Shown in pieces: positions 48,121 through 57,582 of a stretch of 63,437 nucleotides of DNA. How positions within the stretch are numbered: the stretch's first letter is position 1; each line of letters starts with the position of its first letter. The stretch covers positions 1 through 63,437 of the forward strand of contig DASTPP010000349.1 in assembly GCA_035762175.1 (NCBI GenBank), in the 5' to 3' direction. The notes under the pieces are model-generated. The model did no database searches, was not told the DNA's origin, and saw only the letters and a program-made list of their open reading frames with translations. Made by a program: the position numbers and the translations under genes. This DNA is from DASTPP01 sp035762175 (lineage in GTDB: Bacteria > Myxococcota_A > Polyangia > Polyangiales > Polyangiaceae).

Positions 48121-50835
48121 ATGCCTCGCCCCCCCGGCCCATCCGTTCTCGAGCGACGCCCCGAGGGGCCGCGGCCCGGCCGCCTCGCCGGCTGGCTGGC
48201 CAGGCCCTTCTGGCGCCCGTTGCCTTTTGCCCTCGCGCTCGGGGCGCTCTTTCGCCCGGCGGGCGTGCCCGTCGATCCGGCGAGCGCGAACCGGTCCGAG
48301 GCGCTGGTGAAGGCGCTGCGGGCGCGGGGGTTGCGCGCGACGGCGCCGGGCGAGGTGCGTTGGCTCGAGCCCGAGCCCGGCCTCTTGCCTGGCTCGGCGG
48401 CGCGCGCGCGGGCGGTGGTGCGGGCGCCCTCGGCCGAGGGGCCTCCGGTGCTCTACGCGGTGCCGACGCGGCTGTCGCCCGAGGGCGTCTTGCTCGACGT
48501 CGGCACGCCGCGCCGGCTGACGCGCTCGACGGGGCTCGAAGAGAGCGTACCGGCCGTCTCGGGCGAGCGGGTGGCGACGGCGCTCTCGGCCGACGGCATG
48601 GCGCTCGGGGTGCAGCTCATCGATCTCGGGGGCGAGCCGGCGCCCGAGGGGCCGGGCTGGACGGCCCTCGCGCGCGTCCAGAACGGCCTGACGAACCTGC
48701 AAGAGACGGGGCAGTGGCGCGGCCTCGGGCGGCGCAGCGTTCGGCTGGTGCCGCCCTCGTCGGGGGTGTCGCTGGCGTTCGAGCGGGGCTCGCTCGTGGT
48801 GCGCGCCGAGGGGCGCGAGGGGCGGCTGCCGGCCGACGCGGCCCGCACGAGCGCGCCGGTGGCCGACGGCGCGTGGCTGCGCCTCGAGCCGAACGAGAAG
48901 GGCCAAGTCGGCAACCTCGTCACGTGGGCGGTCGACCGGGCGCGCGCGTCCGAGGTCATTGGTGACGAGCGGATGCAGGCCGTCAAGGCGGTGGCCTTCG
49001 ACGCGCTCGACTGGGCGATGCGGGCCAAGAGCCGGGTGGGCGGCGACTCGAGCGCGGCCGAGGTCGAGCGCGATCTGGGCGATTTGAAGGCGCAGGGCGC
49101 GGTCGCGGCCTTCACCGACCCCGACACGGGCTGGCCGCCGGCGCCCCTGAAGCCGGTGCTCGACAAGCCCATGCCCGGCGAGGGCGAATGGATCTTGCTC
49201 GACCGCGACCCCTTCGTGGGCGGCAACCCGGGCGCGCCGCCGGCGTTCGCGACGACGTATCTGCGCGCCGATCGCGAGCGGCCCTACACGCGCATTTACA
49301 TCACCGTGTGGGACCCTCGCCAGGTCGAGCTGCACCCGGCGGCCGGCGCGGCCGAGCCGGTCGACGCGACGGGCAACGCGGGGCCGGGGCTCATTCCGCG
49401 CACGCCGAAGACGATGCGGCGGCTGGTGGGCGCGTTCAACGGCGGCTTTCAGGCGATGCACGGCGAGTTCGGGCTGATGGCCGACGGGCACATGTACCTG
49501 CCGCCCAAGCCCTACGGGGCGACGGTGGCCGAGCTGCGCGACGGCAGCACGGCCTTCGGCGTCTGGCCGGCGTCGGCCGAGGTGCCCGAGCAGGTCGTGG
49601 GCTACCGGCAGAACCTTACGCCGCTGGTGTTCCGGGGCAAACTGAACCCCTACGGGCGAACCTGGTGGGGGGGCACGCCCCCTGGCTCAACCGACCAGGT
49701 GCACACGGCGCGGAGCGGCCTTTGCCTGACGGCGGACCGCTTCGTCGCCTACTTTTATGGCACCGAGATCGACGCGATGGTGCTCGGCGAGGCGATGCTG
49801 CGGGCCCGTTGCGACGTGGGGCTGCACCTCGACATGAACGCCGGCCACACGGGGCTCGAGTTCTACCACGCGGCGCCGGCGGCCGAGTGGGCGCCCTTCG
49901 GGCGGCCGCTGCAGCACGACTGGGAGGCCGAGGGCGATCTCGGCGGCGGCATGCCGGGGTGGCGCTTCCGCGGCCGCCGCATGGTGCGGGGCATGGGGCT
50001 CATGAATTTTCCGCGCTACATTCACCGCGAGGGGCGCGACTTCTTCTACCTGACGCTGCGCCCGGTGCTGCCGGGGGCCGACGTGAAGCCGCCGGCGGGC
50101 GCGTCGGCCGACGATCCGAGCGAGGGGCGCTGGCGCGTGCGGGGGCTGCCGCAGCAGGGCTTCCCGTTCGCGCTGGCGACGACGGTGGTGCGCGCGCCGA
50201 GCGCGCCGGGGGCGGGGCACGTGCGCCTGCTCAAGCTCGATCCGCGGGCGCTGCGCCCGGCCGACGAGGGCGCCGCGTTCGCGCCGCAGGGGCCGGGGGC
50301 GCTCGTGCTGACGTGGCAGGGCCCGCCGCCGGCGCGACCCTCCGAGCCGGCGCTCTGGTTCGGCCCCGGAGGCTTCAGCCTGGGCGAGAAGGCGCCTCCG
50401 GGCGCGAAGGCGCTGGTCGGCGGCGTCGCGGCCTCGGGCCCGCCGCCGCTCGACGCGGGCGCGCTCGTCGGGGTCGACCCCGACGGCATGCTCGTCTACG
50501 CCGAGATGGAGCCCGGCAGCGCCCTTTCGCTGGTGGCGTCGGGGGCCGACGCGCTGCTCAACGAGCTCGGGTGCGCGTCAAAGATGTGGTTGGCGCGCTC
50601 GTTGCAGCCGCTCTTGGGCGGCACGACCTCGCTCGGGGGCGTGGCCGCTGCGCCCTCGCCGGGCCCTTCGCTCGCGTTCGTCCGGGCGGAGGCGCCGGGG
50701 GGCCGGACCCTCTTCGATGACACGCCCGTCGTCGACATCAAGCAGTGGTACCCGCTGCAGTCGAAGCGGATACGCTACTTCCGCAAGCCGAATGAACCCT
50801 CCGGGGCCTCGTCCGCTTCGGGCGCCTCGCACTGA
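48121..50835 (+). CDS. Large exported protein with phosphodiester glycosidase (NAGPA-like) domain
   Basis: 904 residues. N-terminal membrane segment or signal (about 30-50). The middle (about 425-620) holds phosphodiester glycosidase signatures: VGAFNGGFQAMHGEFGLMADG, then a VVGYRQNLTPLV segment, TARSGLCLTADRFVAYFYG and a DVGLHLDMNAGH loop. These match the NAGPA/DUF2233 fold, which cleaves sugar-phosphodiester bonds such as those of teichoic-acid-like polymers. The N- and C-terminal regions (about 60-400 and 650-904) are mainly beta and unrecognised. The family assignment is by motif memory. ATG 48121 is preferred over TTG 48103. The protein is much longer than simple family members. Confidence 0.75.
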   Translation: MPRPPGPSVLERRPEGPRPGRLAGWLARPFWRPLPFALALGALFRPAGVPVDPASANRSEALVKALRARGLRATAPGEVRWLEPEPGLLPGSAARARAVVRAPSAEGPPVLYAVPTRLSPEGVLLDVGTPRRLTRSTGLEESVPAVSGERVATALSADGMALGVQLIDLGGEPAPEGPGWTALARVQNGLTNLQETGQWRGLGRRSVRLVPPSSGVSLAFERGSLVVRAEGREGRLPADAARTSAPVADGAWLRLEPNEKGQVGNLVTWAVDRARASEVIGDERMQAVKAVAFDALDWAMRAKSRVGGDSSAAEVERDLGDLKAQGAVAAFTDPDTGWPPAPLKPVLDKPMPGEGEWILLDRDPFVGGNPGAPPAFATTYLRADRERPYTRIYITVWDPRQVELHPAAGAAEPVDATGNAGPGLIPRTPKTMRRLVGAFNGGFQAMHGEFGLMADGHMYLPPKPYGATVAELRDGSTAFGVWPASAEVPEQVVGYRQNLTPLVFRGKLNPYGRTWWGGTPPGSTDQVHTARSGLCLTADRFVAYFYGTEIDAMVLGEAMLRARCDVGLHLDMNAGHTGLEFYHAAPAAEWAPFGRPLQHDWEAEGDLGGGMPGWRFRGRRMVRGMGLMNFPRYIHREGRDFFYLTLRPVLPGADVKPPAGASADDPSEGRWRVRGLPQQGFPFALATTVVRAPSAPGAGHVRLLKLDPRALRPADEGAAFAPQGPGALVLTWQGPPPARPSEPALWFGPGGFSLGEKAPPGAKALVGGVAASGPPPLDAGALVGVDPDGMLVYAEMEPGSALSLVASGADALLNELGCASKMWLARSLQPLLGGTTSLGGVAAAPSPGPSLAFVRAEAPGGRTLFDDTPVVDIKQWYPLQSKRIRYFRKPNEPSGASSASGASH

Positions 50836-51095
50836 CCGGGGGCGGCGGGGGGGGCGGGTTTGGGGGCCCGAAGAGCCCGGGCGGGCTCCGGGCGGGGGCC
50901 GCAAGCAAAGCCCTCGCCACAGCGTGCGATTCTGGGTACGCTGTGGGCCCGAAGCGTTGTGCCGAGTGAAACCGTTCTCTCGTGCCTGGGGCGGCCGCGC
51001 CGCCGCGCGCTCGCCGTTCGAAGGCGCGTGGGGGCGGCCGCATGCAGGACCGACCGTCGAGCGTCCGGGCTGGTCCAACGTTCGAGGTAACGACC

Positions 51096-53237
51096 ATGGG
51101 TGATCAAAAGGGCGGCTCTGACTTGCAACGCCAGCCGGGTCGAGGGCTCCCGTCCTTGCCTGGCGCCGACGGTGAGGCCCCCGCCGAGCCGGTGGTGGGC
51201 CGCAACGGCGTCTTTCAAACGGGCACGATCCCGGCGTCCCCCATGGCGCTCGGCACGGCGGGGCCGAAGAACCGCCCGGCCACGATGCTCGGCATCGCGC
51301 CGCCCTCGCCGGGCTCGGTGACGCCGCCGCCGGGCGGGCGGCCGGCGCCCGGCGGGCGCCCGGGGGCGCAGGCGCCCTTGCCCGAGCCCGCCTCGTCGCA
51401 GCGGCTGACGGCGGCGCCGCCGGTGCCGCTGGCGAGCGCGTCGGGCGACGTGACGCGGCTGAACCCGATCGTGGCGCCGCTGCCGCAGCAGCAGACGAAG
51501 TCGCTGGTGGGCGGGCCGCCGAAGCGCGGCGCGACGCCCGCGCCGCCGCCGGCGCAAGGCGCGCCGTTGCCGGCGCCCTTGCCGCCGCTCGCGCCCGCGA
51601 CGGCCAGGCCCGGCAACGGGCGCGTGCCGGTCGGCCTCGACTGGGACGACGACGTCAAGACGACGGTCTACGACCGGCAGGCGCAAGAAGAGAAAGAGCG
51701 CGCGAAGGCCAAGGGCGCGCCCGCCTCGTCGCGGCCGGAGGCGGCGCGGGGGCCGATGCCGACGCCCGCCTCGGCGCGCGGGCCGATGTCGACGCCCGCC
51801 TCGGTGCGGCCGCCGCCGGTGCCCGCGCCGCCGCCGGCGGCGGGCGCGCCGATGCCCGGGCGCATCATCGTGCAAGACCAGCAGGGGCGGCAGGGCACGC
51901 TGCCCTCGGGGACGCCCATCCCGCCGACGGCGGCGCCCCTGCCGGCGCCCGTGCCGGTCGCGCCCGCGCCCGGCGTGCCGCCCTTCGGGGTGCCCTTCTC
52001 CCCCCCGCTCGGCCCGGTCGCGGCGCCGGCGGCGCGCACCGGCCACGCGATGCCGTCGATGGCGCGCGTGGCGACCGACTCGACGCAGCTGACGCGCGCG
52101 AGCGCGGGCATCAAGCCGCTCTTCGCCGCGGGCGCGGCGCTGCTCGCCGTCATCGTGCTCGGCTCGCTCTTCCTCGTCGCGCAGGTCTTCCTGCGGCCGC
52201 ACACGAGCACGCTCGTGGTCAACGTCAAGGCCGAGGGCCGGCCCCTCGACAAGGCGCAGGTGTTCGTCGACGGCAAGCCCGCCGCCTGCGACGCGATGCC
52301 CTGCCGCATCGGCGACGTCGCCGCGGGCGCGCGCAGCGTGCGCGTCGTCGCCGACGGCTACGAAGAGAACACCGAGGTGGTCGAGGCCGAAGAGAAGAAA
52401 GAGAAGCCCGTCACGGTCGAGCTGCGGCGCTCGGCCCGCGCCTCGACCGGCTTCAAGCTGCGCGGGCCCGCGTCGGTGCGGCTCTTCGTCGACGGCAAAG
52501 AGTTCGGCACCCTGCCCCAAGAGGTGCGCGACCTCGCGCCGGGCGATCACCAACTCAAGCTCGTCTCGTCCAACCTCTACAAGCCCGAAGACCGCACGGT
52601 CACCATCGTCGAGAACCAGATCTCCGACCTCGGCCAGGTCGCGCTCAAGGTCGCCCGCGGCCGCGCCACGTTCGTGCTCGGCAAGAACGCCCAGGGCGCC
52701 AAGGTAACGCTCGTCTCGGACAGCGACCGGCGCACCGTGGGGTCGTTCCCCATCACCGTCGAGCTCGACACGTCCAAGCAGTGGACGCTCGAGGCCTCGA
52801 AGCAGGGCTACGAAGACTTCTCGCAGGCGCTGCTCTTCGACGACGGCGAGGCCGAGCGCACCTTCACCATCGCCCTCCAAGAGAGGGGCCATGCGGCCCC
52901 CACGGCCCCGGGGCCCGCCGCGCCGGCCGCCCCCGCGCCGCGCCCCGCGGCGCCCGCCCCGGCGCCCGCCCCCGCCCCCGCCCCCGCGCCGGCCGCCGAA
53001 GACGACGCGCCCAAGGGCGGGGCGAGCGCGGCGACGGGCTTCCTCAACCTCAACTCGATCCCCCCTTCGACCTGCATCGTCGACGGCAAGACGCTCGGGC
53101 CGACGCCCCGGTCGAGCGTGCCCGTGTCGCCGGGCTCGCACTCGGTCGTGTTCGTGCACCCCGAGCACGGCAACAAGGCCGTCACCGTCACCGTGGGCGC
53201 GGGCGAGACCAAGAGCGCGGCGGTGCGCTTCCCGTAA
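51096..53237 (+). CDS. PEGA-domain membrane protein with Pro/Ala-rich N-terminus
   Basis: 713 residues. A disordered Pro/Ala/Gly-rich cytoplasmic region (1-340), with DWDDDVKTTVYD near 180, precedes one membrane helix (about 345-370). Extracytoplasmic beta domains follow: repeated V-x-V-(D)GK segments (AQVFVDGKPAACDAMPCRIGD, VRLFVDGKEFGTLPQEV, TCIVDGKTLGPTPRS) are PEGA-like. Such proteins often sit beside Ser/Thr kinases in myxobacteria, and the N-terminus has several possible phosphosites. A Pro/Ala tract (about 605-635) lies between the last two domains. Start at ATG 51096 is backed by the ribosome-binding site gaggtaa 5-11 bp upstream. Confidence 0.85.
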   Translation: MGDQKGGSDLQRQPGRGLPSLPGADGEAPAEPVVGRNGVFQTGTIPASPMALGTAGPKNRPATMLGIAPPSPGSVTPPPGGRPAPGGRPGAQAPLPEPASSQRLTAAPPVPLASASGDVTRLNPIVAPLPQQQTKSLVGGPPKRGATPAPPPAQGAPLPAPLPPLAPATARPGNGRVPVGLDWDDDVKTTVYDRQAQEEKERAKAKGAPASSRPEAARGPMPTPASARGPMSTPASVRPPPVPAPPPAAGAPMPGRIIVQDQQGRQGTLPSGTPIPPTAAPLPAPVPVAPAPGVPPFGVPFSPPLGPVAAPAARTGHAMPSMARVATDSTQLTRASAGIKPLFAAGAALLAVIVLGSLFLVAQVFLRPHTSTLVVNVKAEGRPLDKAQVFVDGKPAACDAMPCRIGDVAAGARSVRVVADGYEENTEVVEAEEKKEKPVTVELRRSARASTGFKLRGPASVRLFVDGKEFGTLPQEVRDLAPGDHQLKLVSSNLYKPEDRTVTIVENQISDLGQVALKVARGRATFVLGKNAQGAKVTLVSDSDRRTVGSFPITVELDTSKQWTLEASKQGYEDFSQALLFDDGEAERTFTIALQERGHAAPTAPGPAAPAAPAPRPAAPAPAPAPAPAPAPAAEDDAPKGGASAATGFLNLNSIPPSTCIVDGKTLGPTPRSSVPVSPGSHSVVFVHPEHGNKAVTVTVGAGETKSAAVRFP

Positions 53238-53410
53238 AACGCTTCGCCCGCCGCAGGCGCCCGGCCGTCGCCCCGACGCGCGGCCCGGCCCGCGGCCGAA
53301 CGCGTGGCGCGGTCGCCCCGGGCCGCCTCGGCGGTGCGCCGCCGGCGTGCCGACCGGGGCGGGGGCCCGCGCCGGCCGCCCCGGCGCAGGGGCCTCGCCG
53401 GGGCGCCGGC

Positions 53411-53866
53411 TCAGCGCGCGGCGCGGCGCCGGGCCGGGCGCGCGGGCGCGGCGCGAGCGCGAGCGCGGCGGGAGCGGGCCTTCGGCGGGGCCGCGGCGGT
53501 GCGGACGGGCCGCGGCGCGGCGGCGCGCGAGCGGGCCTCGCCGAGGGGCCAGCGGCTCGCGAGCCCCTCGAGCGGGGCGAGCACCTCGAGCAGCGTCAGG
53601 CCGCGGGCGGTGAGCGCGTAGCCCTCGGCGTCGTGCGCGACGACGCCGGCGAGGCGCAGCTCGCCGAGGCGCTGGTTGAGCACGCTCGGCGAGACGTCGT
53701 CGCAGGCCGCGCGCAAATCGCGAAATTTTCGTTTTTTCTTCCGAAGCTCCCACAGGACTCGGAGCGACCAGCGGCGGCCCAGCAGGTCGAGCAGGGCCGT
53801 CAGGCGCCTGCCGGAGCGGGGCGCGCCGCGCGCGGCGTCGCTTGGGGGCAAGGGGGTTCGCTTCAC
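53411..53866 (-). CDS. HxlR-family winged-helix transcriptional regulator
   Basis: 151 residues. The HTH domain (about 20-100) includes LLGRRWSLRVLWELR, KFRDLRAACDDVSPSVLNQRLGELRLAGVV and YALTARGLTLLEVLAPLEGLA. HxlR proteins respond to electrophiles or aldehydes, often through an N-terminal Cys; here no N-terminal Cys is present, only one in the middle of the recognition region. The C-terminal 45 residues are very Arg/Ala-rich and may bind DNA non-specifically. The target is unknown. The upstream AT-rich patch near 54050-54085 may be its promoter. Confidence 0.8.
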   Translation of the reverse strand: MKRTPLPPSDAARGAPRSGRRLTALLDLLGRRWSLRVLWELRKKKRKFRDLRAACDDVSPSVLNQRLGELRLAGVVAHDAEGYALTARGLTLLEVLAPLEGLASRWPLGEARSRAAAPRPVRTAAAPPKARSRRARARAAPARPARRRAAR

Positions 53867-54199
53867 GCTCTTGCCCGCAGGCTACGCGAAGCCCACGGGG
53901 CGCGCCACGGCGCTCGCGCGTCGCGTGCCTCGTTGGTGCGTCGCCCGCCCCCGGCGCGCGCAGCTCGCCCCCGCCGCCCCGACACGCGCGCCGGGCGTGA
54001 CCCGCGCGGGCAGGTCGGCGCACGGCGCCCCGACACGCGCGCCGAATTGGTCCTGTGAATTGACTGAAATTTTCTTCGGTTGGCGTTCGCGAGCGCGCCC
54101 CGCCCGCGCGCGGCGTGCAGCCCTCGTCCCGGTGCGCCGCCCGGGCTGTACGCCGCGCGGGGGCGGGCCGGGGGGGCCGGCCCGGGGCGCGGCGGATCG
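53867..54199. other. Intergenic region upstream of the HxlR regulator
   Basis: 333 bp between the HxlR start (minus) and the LysR stop (minus). 54040-54085 contains the least GC-rich sequence (aattggtcctgtgaattgac and tgaaattttcttcggttgg), including an aattgactgaaatttt stretch that could be a promoter or operator. Around 53940-54030 are loose repeats of ccgacacgcgcgccg. No gene is seen. Confidence 0.45.
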
Positions 54200-55180
54200 T
54201 CAGGGGCGGGCGTCGTCGGCCTCGGCGGGGGCGCGGGCGGGGCGGCGCGGGCGCGGGGCGCGGCCCCCGGGGCGGCGCAGGGCCTCGCTGGCGGCGACGA
54301 CGTGGCCGCGGAGCCAGCGCTGGACCTTGTCGCCCTCGGCGCGCGGGTGCCAGAGCATGCGCACGGCGAAGGGCTCGAGCGGCACGGGGCAGGGCGCGAC
54401 GGCGAGCCCGAGCGCGGGCGCGAGGGGGTGCAGCACGCGCGCGGCCATCGTGACGACGAGGTCGGTGCGGGCGACGACGCCGGGGGCGACGAGGAAGTGC
54501 GGCACGTAGGCGACGACGTGGCGCGCGAGGCCGAGCTTCTCGAGGGCGTAGTCGACGACGCCGGGGCCCTCGCCGGGCGAGGCGATGAGCAGGTGGTCGA
54601 GGCCGACGTAGCGGCGCAGGGTCAGGCGCCCGCCGCGCAGCGCGGCGTGGCCCTGGCGCAGCCCGCACGCGAAGGTCTCGTGAAAGAGCGTCGTCTGCCG
54701 GAGCGAGGGCGGGCACTGCCAGAAGGTGCCGAGGGCGACGTCGACGCGCCCCTCGGCGAGGGCGGCGAGGGCGTCCTGGCCGTCGAGGGGGCGGGCGCGC
54801 ACGACGACGCGGGGCGCCTCGGCGCGCAGGCGCGCGACCAGCGCGGGCAGGAGCACGAAGCCGACGTAGTCGGTGGCGCCCACGGTCACGCGCGCCACCC
54901 CGGTCGGCTCGAAGGGCGTCTCGTCGCCGAGGGTCGAGGCGATGCGGTCGAGCACGTCGCGCAGCTTCGGCGCGAGGGCGCGGGCGCGCTCGGTCGGGTG
55001 CATCTCGTCGCGCACGCGCACGAGCAGCGGGTCGCCGAAGAGCCGCCGCGCCCGCGAGAGGGCGTGGCTGGTGGCCGGCTGGCTGCGGCCGATGCGCCGC
55101 GCGGCGCGCGTGACGCTGCGTTCGGCGAGCAGCGCGTCGAGGGCGACGAGCAGGTTCAAGTCGAGCGAGGCGAGGTTCAC
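54200..55180 (-). CDS. LysR-family transcriptional regulator
   Basis: 326 residues. The N-terminal winged helix (1-60) shows LDLNLLVALDALLAERSVTRAARRIGRSQPATSHALSRAR, followed by the LysR substrate-binding fold with GATDYVGFVLLPALVARLR and LAEGRVDVALGTFW. The short linker sequence and DLNLLVALDALL start are typical of the NodD/NahR-like branch, which responds to small aromatic compounds. The C-terminal 30 residues are Arg/Pro-rich. Neither neighbour is an evident target. Divergent start toward nudC, 156 bp apart; LysR regulators frequently control a divergent gene. Confidence 0.88.
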   Translation of the reverse strand: MNLASLDLNLLVALDALLAERSVTRAARRIGRSQPATSHALSRARRLFGDPLLVRVRDEMHPTERARALAPKLRDVLDRIASTLGDETPFEPTGVARVTVGATDYVGFVLLPALVARLRAEAPRVVVRARPLDGQDALAALAEGRVDVALGTFWQCPPSLRQTTLFHETFACGLRQGHAALRGGRLTLRRYVGLDHLLIASPGEGPGVVDYALEKLGLARHVVAYVPHFLVAPGVVARTDLVVTMAARVLHPLAPALGLAVAPCPVPLEPFAVRMLWHPRAEGDKVQRWLRGHVVAASEALRRPGGRAPRPRRPARAPAEADDARP

Positions 55181-55336
55181 GGGCCGGCATGGTAGCGGCT
55201 CCCGGCCCCGGCGCCCCGGGCCCCGGCGGGCGGGGCGGCCGGGAGGCGCCCGCCGCCCGCGCCCGCGGGGCCGTCCGGGCGCGGGCCCGGGGCCTTGGCG
55301 GGCCCCCGGGCCGCCCCTACGCTAGGCTCCGCCCCC

Positions 55337-56155
55337 GTGACGAGCGACCCCTTCGTTCCGTGCTTCGAGCGGCCCGAGGCCGCCAGCGGGCCCGAGCTGC
55401 TCTTCGCCGTGCGCGGCACCGACGTGCTCGTCGACGAGCGCGGCGGCGGCCCGCCCCGGCTGCCCGCGCCGGGCGAGCTCGCGCCGCTCGTCGGCGCGCG
55501 GCACTTCCTCGGCACGCTCGGCGACCGCCCCTGCTACGGCGCCCCGCTCGCGCCCGGCGCCGAGCCGCCCGCGGGGCTGCGCCTCGCGGGGGCGCGCTCG
55601 CTCTTCCTCCTTTTTGAAGAAAGCCTGCTCGCCGCCCTCGGCCAGGCCATCGCCGTCGTCGAGTGGGACGACACCCACCGCTTCTGCGGCCGCTGCGCCG
55701 CGCCGACCGAGCCCGACCCGGCCGAGCGCGTGCGGCGCTGCGGCCGCTGCGGCGCGACCTTCCACCCGCGCGTCGCGCCCGCGGTCATCGTGCTCGTCGA
55801 GCGCGGCCGCGAGGCGCTGCTCGCGCGCGGCCCGCACTTCCCCCCGGGCGTGTTCAGCGCGCTCGCGGGCTTCGTCGAGACGGGCGAGACGCTCGAGGCG
55901 GCCGCCGCGCGCGAGGTCCACGAAGAGTCCGGGGTGCGCATCGAGGGGCTGCGCTACTTCGGCAGCCAGCCCTGGCCCTTCGGCCGCTCGCTCATGGTGG
56001 GCTTCCTCGCCCGCTACGCCGGGGGCGAGCTGCGCATCGACGGGCGCGAGATCGTCGAGGCGGGGTGGTTCCGCGCCGACGCGCTGCCGAAGCTGCCCTC
56101 CCCCGTCAGCATCGCCCGCCGCCTCATCGAGGCCTTCGTCGCGGGGGCGCGCTAG
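55337..56155 (+). CDS. nudC: NAD(+) diphosphatase NudC
   Basis: 272 residues from GTG 55337. The zinc ribbon (CGRCAAPTE / RRCGRCGATFHPR) is intact. The Nudix box is present (GFVETGETLEAAAAREVHEESG), followed by the NudC-specific signature SQPWPFGRSLM about ten residues later. The enzyme hydrolyses NADH/NAD and removes NAD caps from RNA. The length is normal. Its stop overlaps the stop of the convergent beta-barrel gene by 4 bp. Confidence 0.93.
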   Translation: MTSDPFVPCFERPEAASGPELLFAVRGTDVLVDERGGGPPRLPAPGELAPLVGARHFLGTLGDRPCYGAPLAPGAEPPAGLRLAGARSLFLLFEESLLAALGQAIAVVEWDDTHRFCGRCAAPTEPDPAERVRRCGRCGATFHPRVAPAVIVLVERGREALLARGPHFPPGVFSALAGFVETGETLEAAAAREVHEESGVRIEGLRYFGSQPWPFGRSLMVGFLARYAGGELRIDGREIVEAGWFRADALPKLPSPVSIARRLIEAFVAGAR

Positions 56156-57459
56156 AGCGCCCACTGCACGCCGACGCGCAGGCCGCCGCGCAGCAGGCTG
56201 GCCGCCGGGCGCCCGCCGCTCTCGACGTAGTGCTCGTAGGCGACGGCGACGCCCGCCCAGGGGATGAACCAGCGCGTGCGCAGCGCCGAGATGCCGACGC
56301 CGAAGCCGAGGCGGGCGCCGTAGCTGAAGCGGCCGTCGTTCGCCTGGAAGAGCGCGACCGGCGCGACCTCGACGTCGTAGTGCCACGCGACGTCGTGCAC
56401 GCGCGCGACCAGCGGCAGGGCGGGGAAGTAGTGCAGCACGACCTCGGAGGTGCCGTCGCGCGTCTCGACCAGCGCGCCGCCCGCGAACTCGAAGCCCGCC
56501 AGGAGCGACAGGTCGTCGGAGACCCGGTAGCCCGGCAAGACCCGCAGGCTGCCCCCGCCGCCGTACGTGAAGCGGTCGGCCGCGTGGCGCAGCTGGAAGA
56601 GGCCGCCCGTCTCGGCGTTGAGCGAGGCGCGCCCGCGCGTCGTCTGCCGGCCCGGGTAGCCCGCTTCGGGCACGACCCAGAAGGGGCAGTCGCGCTCGGC
56701 GCCGGCCACGGCGATCGACAGGGCGCGGTAGCGGCGCTCGAGGGTGAGCGCGCGGGTGACCCGCGGCGACATTTTTCGGCCGTTCGCCGAGAAGATGGCG
56801 AGCGCGTCGCCCTGCCGGCGCCAGGCCGCGAGCGCCGAGCGCAGCGCCTCGAAGCGCGCCGCGGGCGTCGCGTGGCAGACCGAGGGCAAGAGCACGGGGT
56901 AGACGTTGCGGTAGCGGCTCGCGTCGTCGAACCACTCGCCCGCCTCCTCGGCGTCGATGATGCGCTCGACGTCGGCGAGCAGGCCGCGGGCGCCCTCGGG
57001 GTCGGGCCGCGCGGTCGCGGCCGGCGCGGCGCGCGAGGCGCCGGGGCGCGCCGAGGGCTCGCGCCCCTCGGGCCAGCCCCCCGCCCCCTCGGGGTCGACG
57101 AAGGCGGGAGGGTCGCGCCCCTCGGGCCAGCCGAGGGCGAGCGGCGCGCCGAGATCGACGACGGGCACCCGGCCGGCGGGCCACCCCGACTCGCCGCCCG
57201 AGGCCGGGCCGACCGGCTCGCGCCCCTCGGGCCAGCCGAGGGCGCCGCGGGGGCCGGCGTTCACGACCGGCTCGCGCCCCTCGGGCCAGCCCCGCACGCC
57301 CCCCGGATCGACCTGACGGATGGGCGCCCGCCCCTCGGGCAGGGGCCGCTCGACGCCGGGGGCCGATTGCGCCCGTACGCCCGCGCCCCAGAGCCCGAAC
57401 GCCAGGGCGATCGCGCCCACGCCTCGCCAACGTGCGCGCCGGGCGCCCACCGGTCGCAT
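56152..57459 (-). CDS. Exported protein with WPEGREP repeats and a C-terminal beta-barrel-like domain
   Basis: 435 residues. Signal peptide (about 1-30, ending VRAQSA). Residues about 37-145 contain seven to eight spaced copies of a motif of the form (G)WPEGREP, with variants PLPEGRAP, WPAGRVP and WPEGRDP; spacers are 9-20 residues with PGG or DPEG. Then a helical stretch (about 150-270) with Cys pairs, and a C-terminal part (about 290-435) with alternating residues ending in GVQWAL, typical of outer-membrane barrels. No family is recognised. ATG 57459 is preferred over 57477 because it starts the signal peptide directly. Overlaps the nudC stop. Confidence 0.75.
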   Translation of the reverse strand: MRPVGARRARWRGVGAIALAFGLWGAGVRAQSAPGVERPLPEGRAPIRQVDPGGVRGWPEGREPVVNAGPRGALGWPEGREPVGPASGGESGWPAGRVPVVDLGAPLALGWPEGRDPPAFVDPEGAGGWPEGREPSARPGASRAAPAATARPDPEGARGLLADVERIIDAEEAGEWFDDASRYRNVYPVLLPSVCHATPAARFEALRSALAAWRRQGDALAIFSANGRKMSPRVTRALTLERRYRALSIAVAGAERDCPFWVVPEAGYPGRQTTRGRASLNAETGGLFQLRHAADRFTYGGGGSLRVLPGYRVSDDLSLLAGFEFAGGALVETRDGTSEVVLHYFPALPLVARVHDVAWHYDVEVAPVALFQANDGRFSYGARLGFGVGISALRTRWFIPWAGVAVAYEHYVESGGRPAASLLRGGLRVGVQWAL

Positions 57460-57582
57460 GATGACGATGTATGACACGTCCCGCGGGGCGGGAAAACCCC
57501 GCCGTAGCCCCCGCCCCTTCGAGCGCGGGCGGAGCGTGCCCCCCGCTGCCCCCTCGGCGCCCCGTCGCGGGGCGAGGCGGGG

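Noticed and set aside
50775..55190. 1471-codon minus-strand open frame
   Set aside because: It runs antisense through the PEGA gene and merges with regulators; the real genes are in other frames with clear domains.
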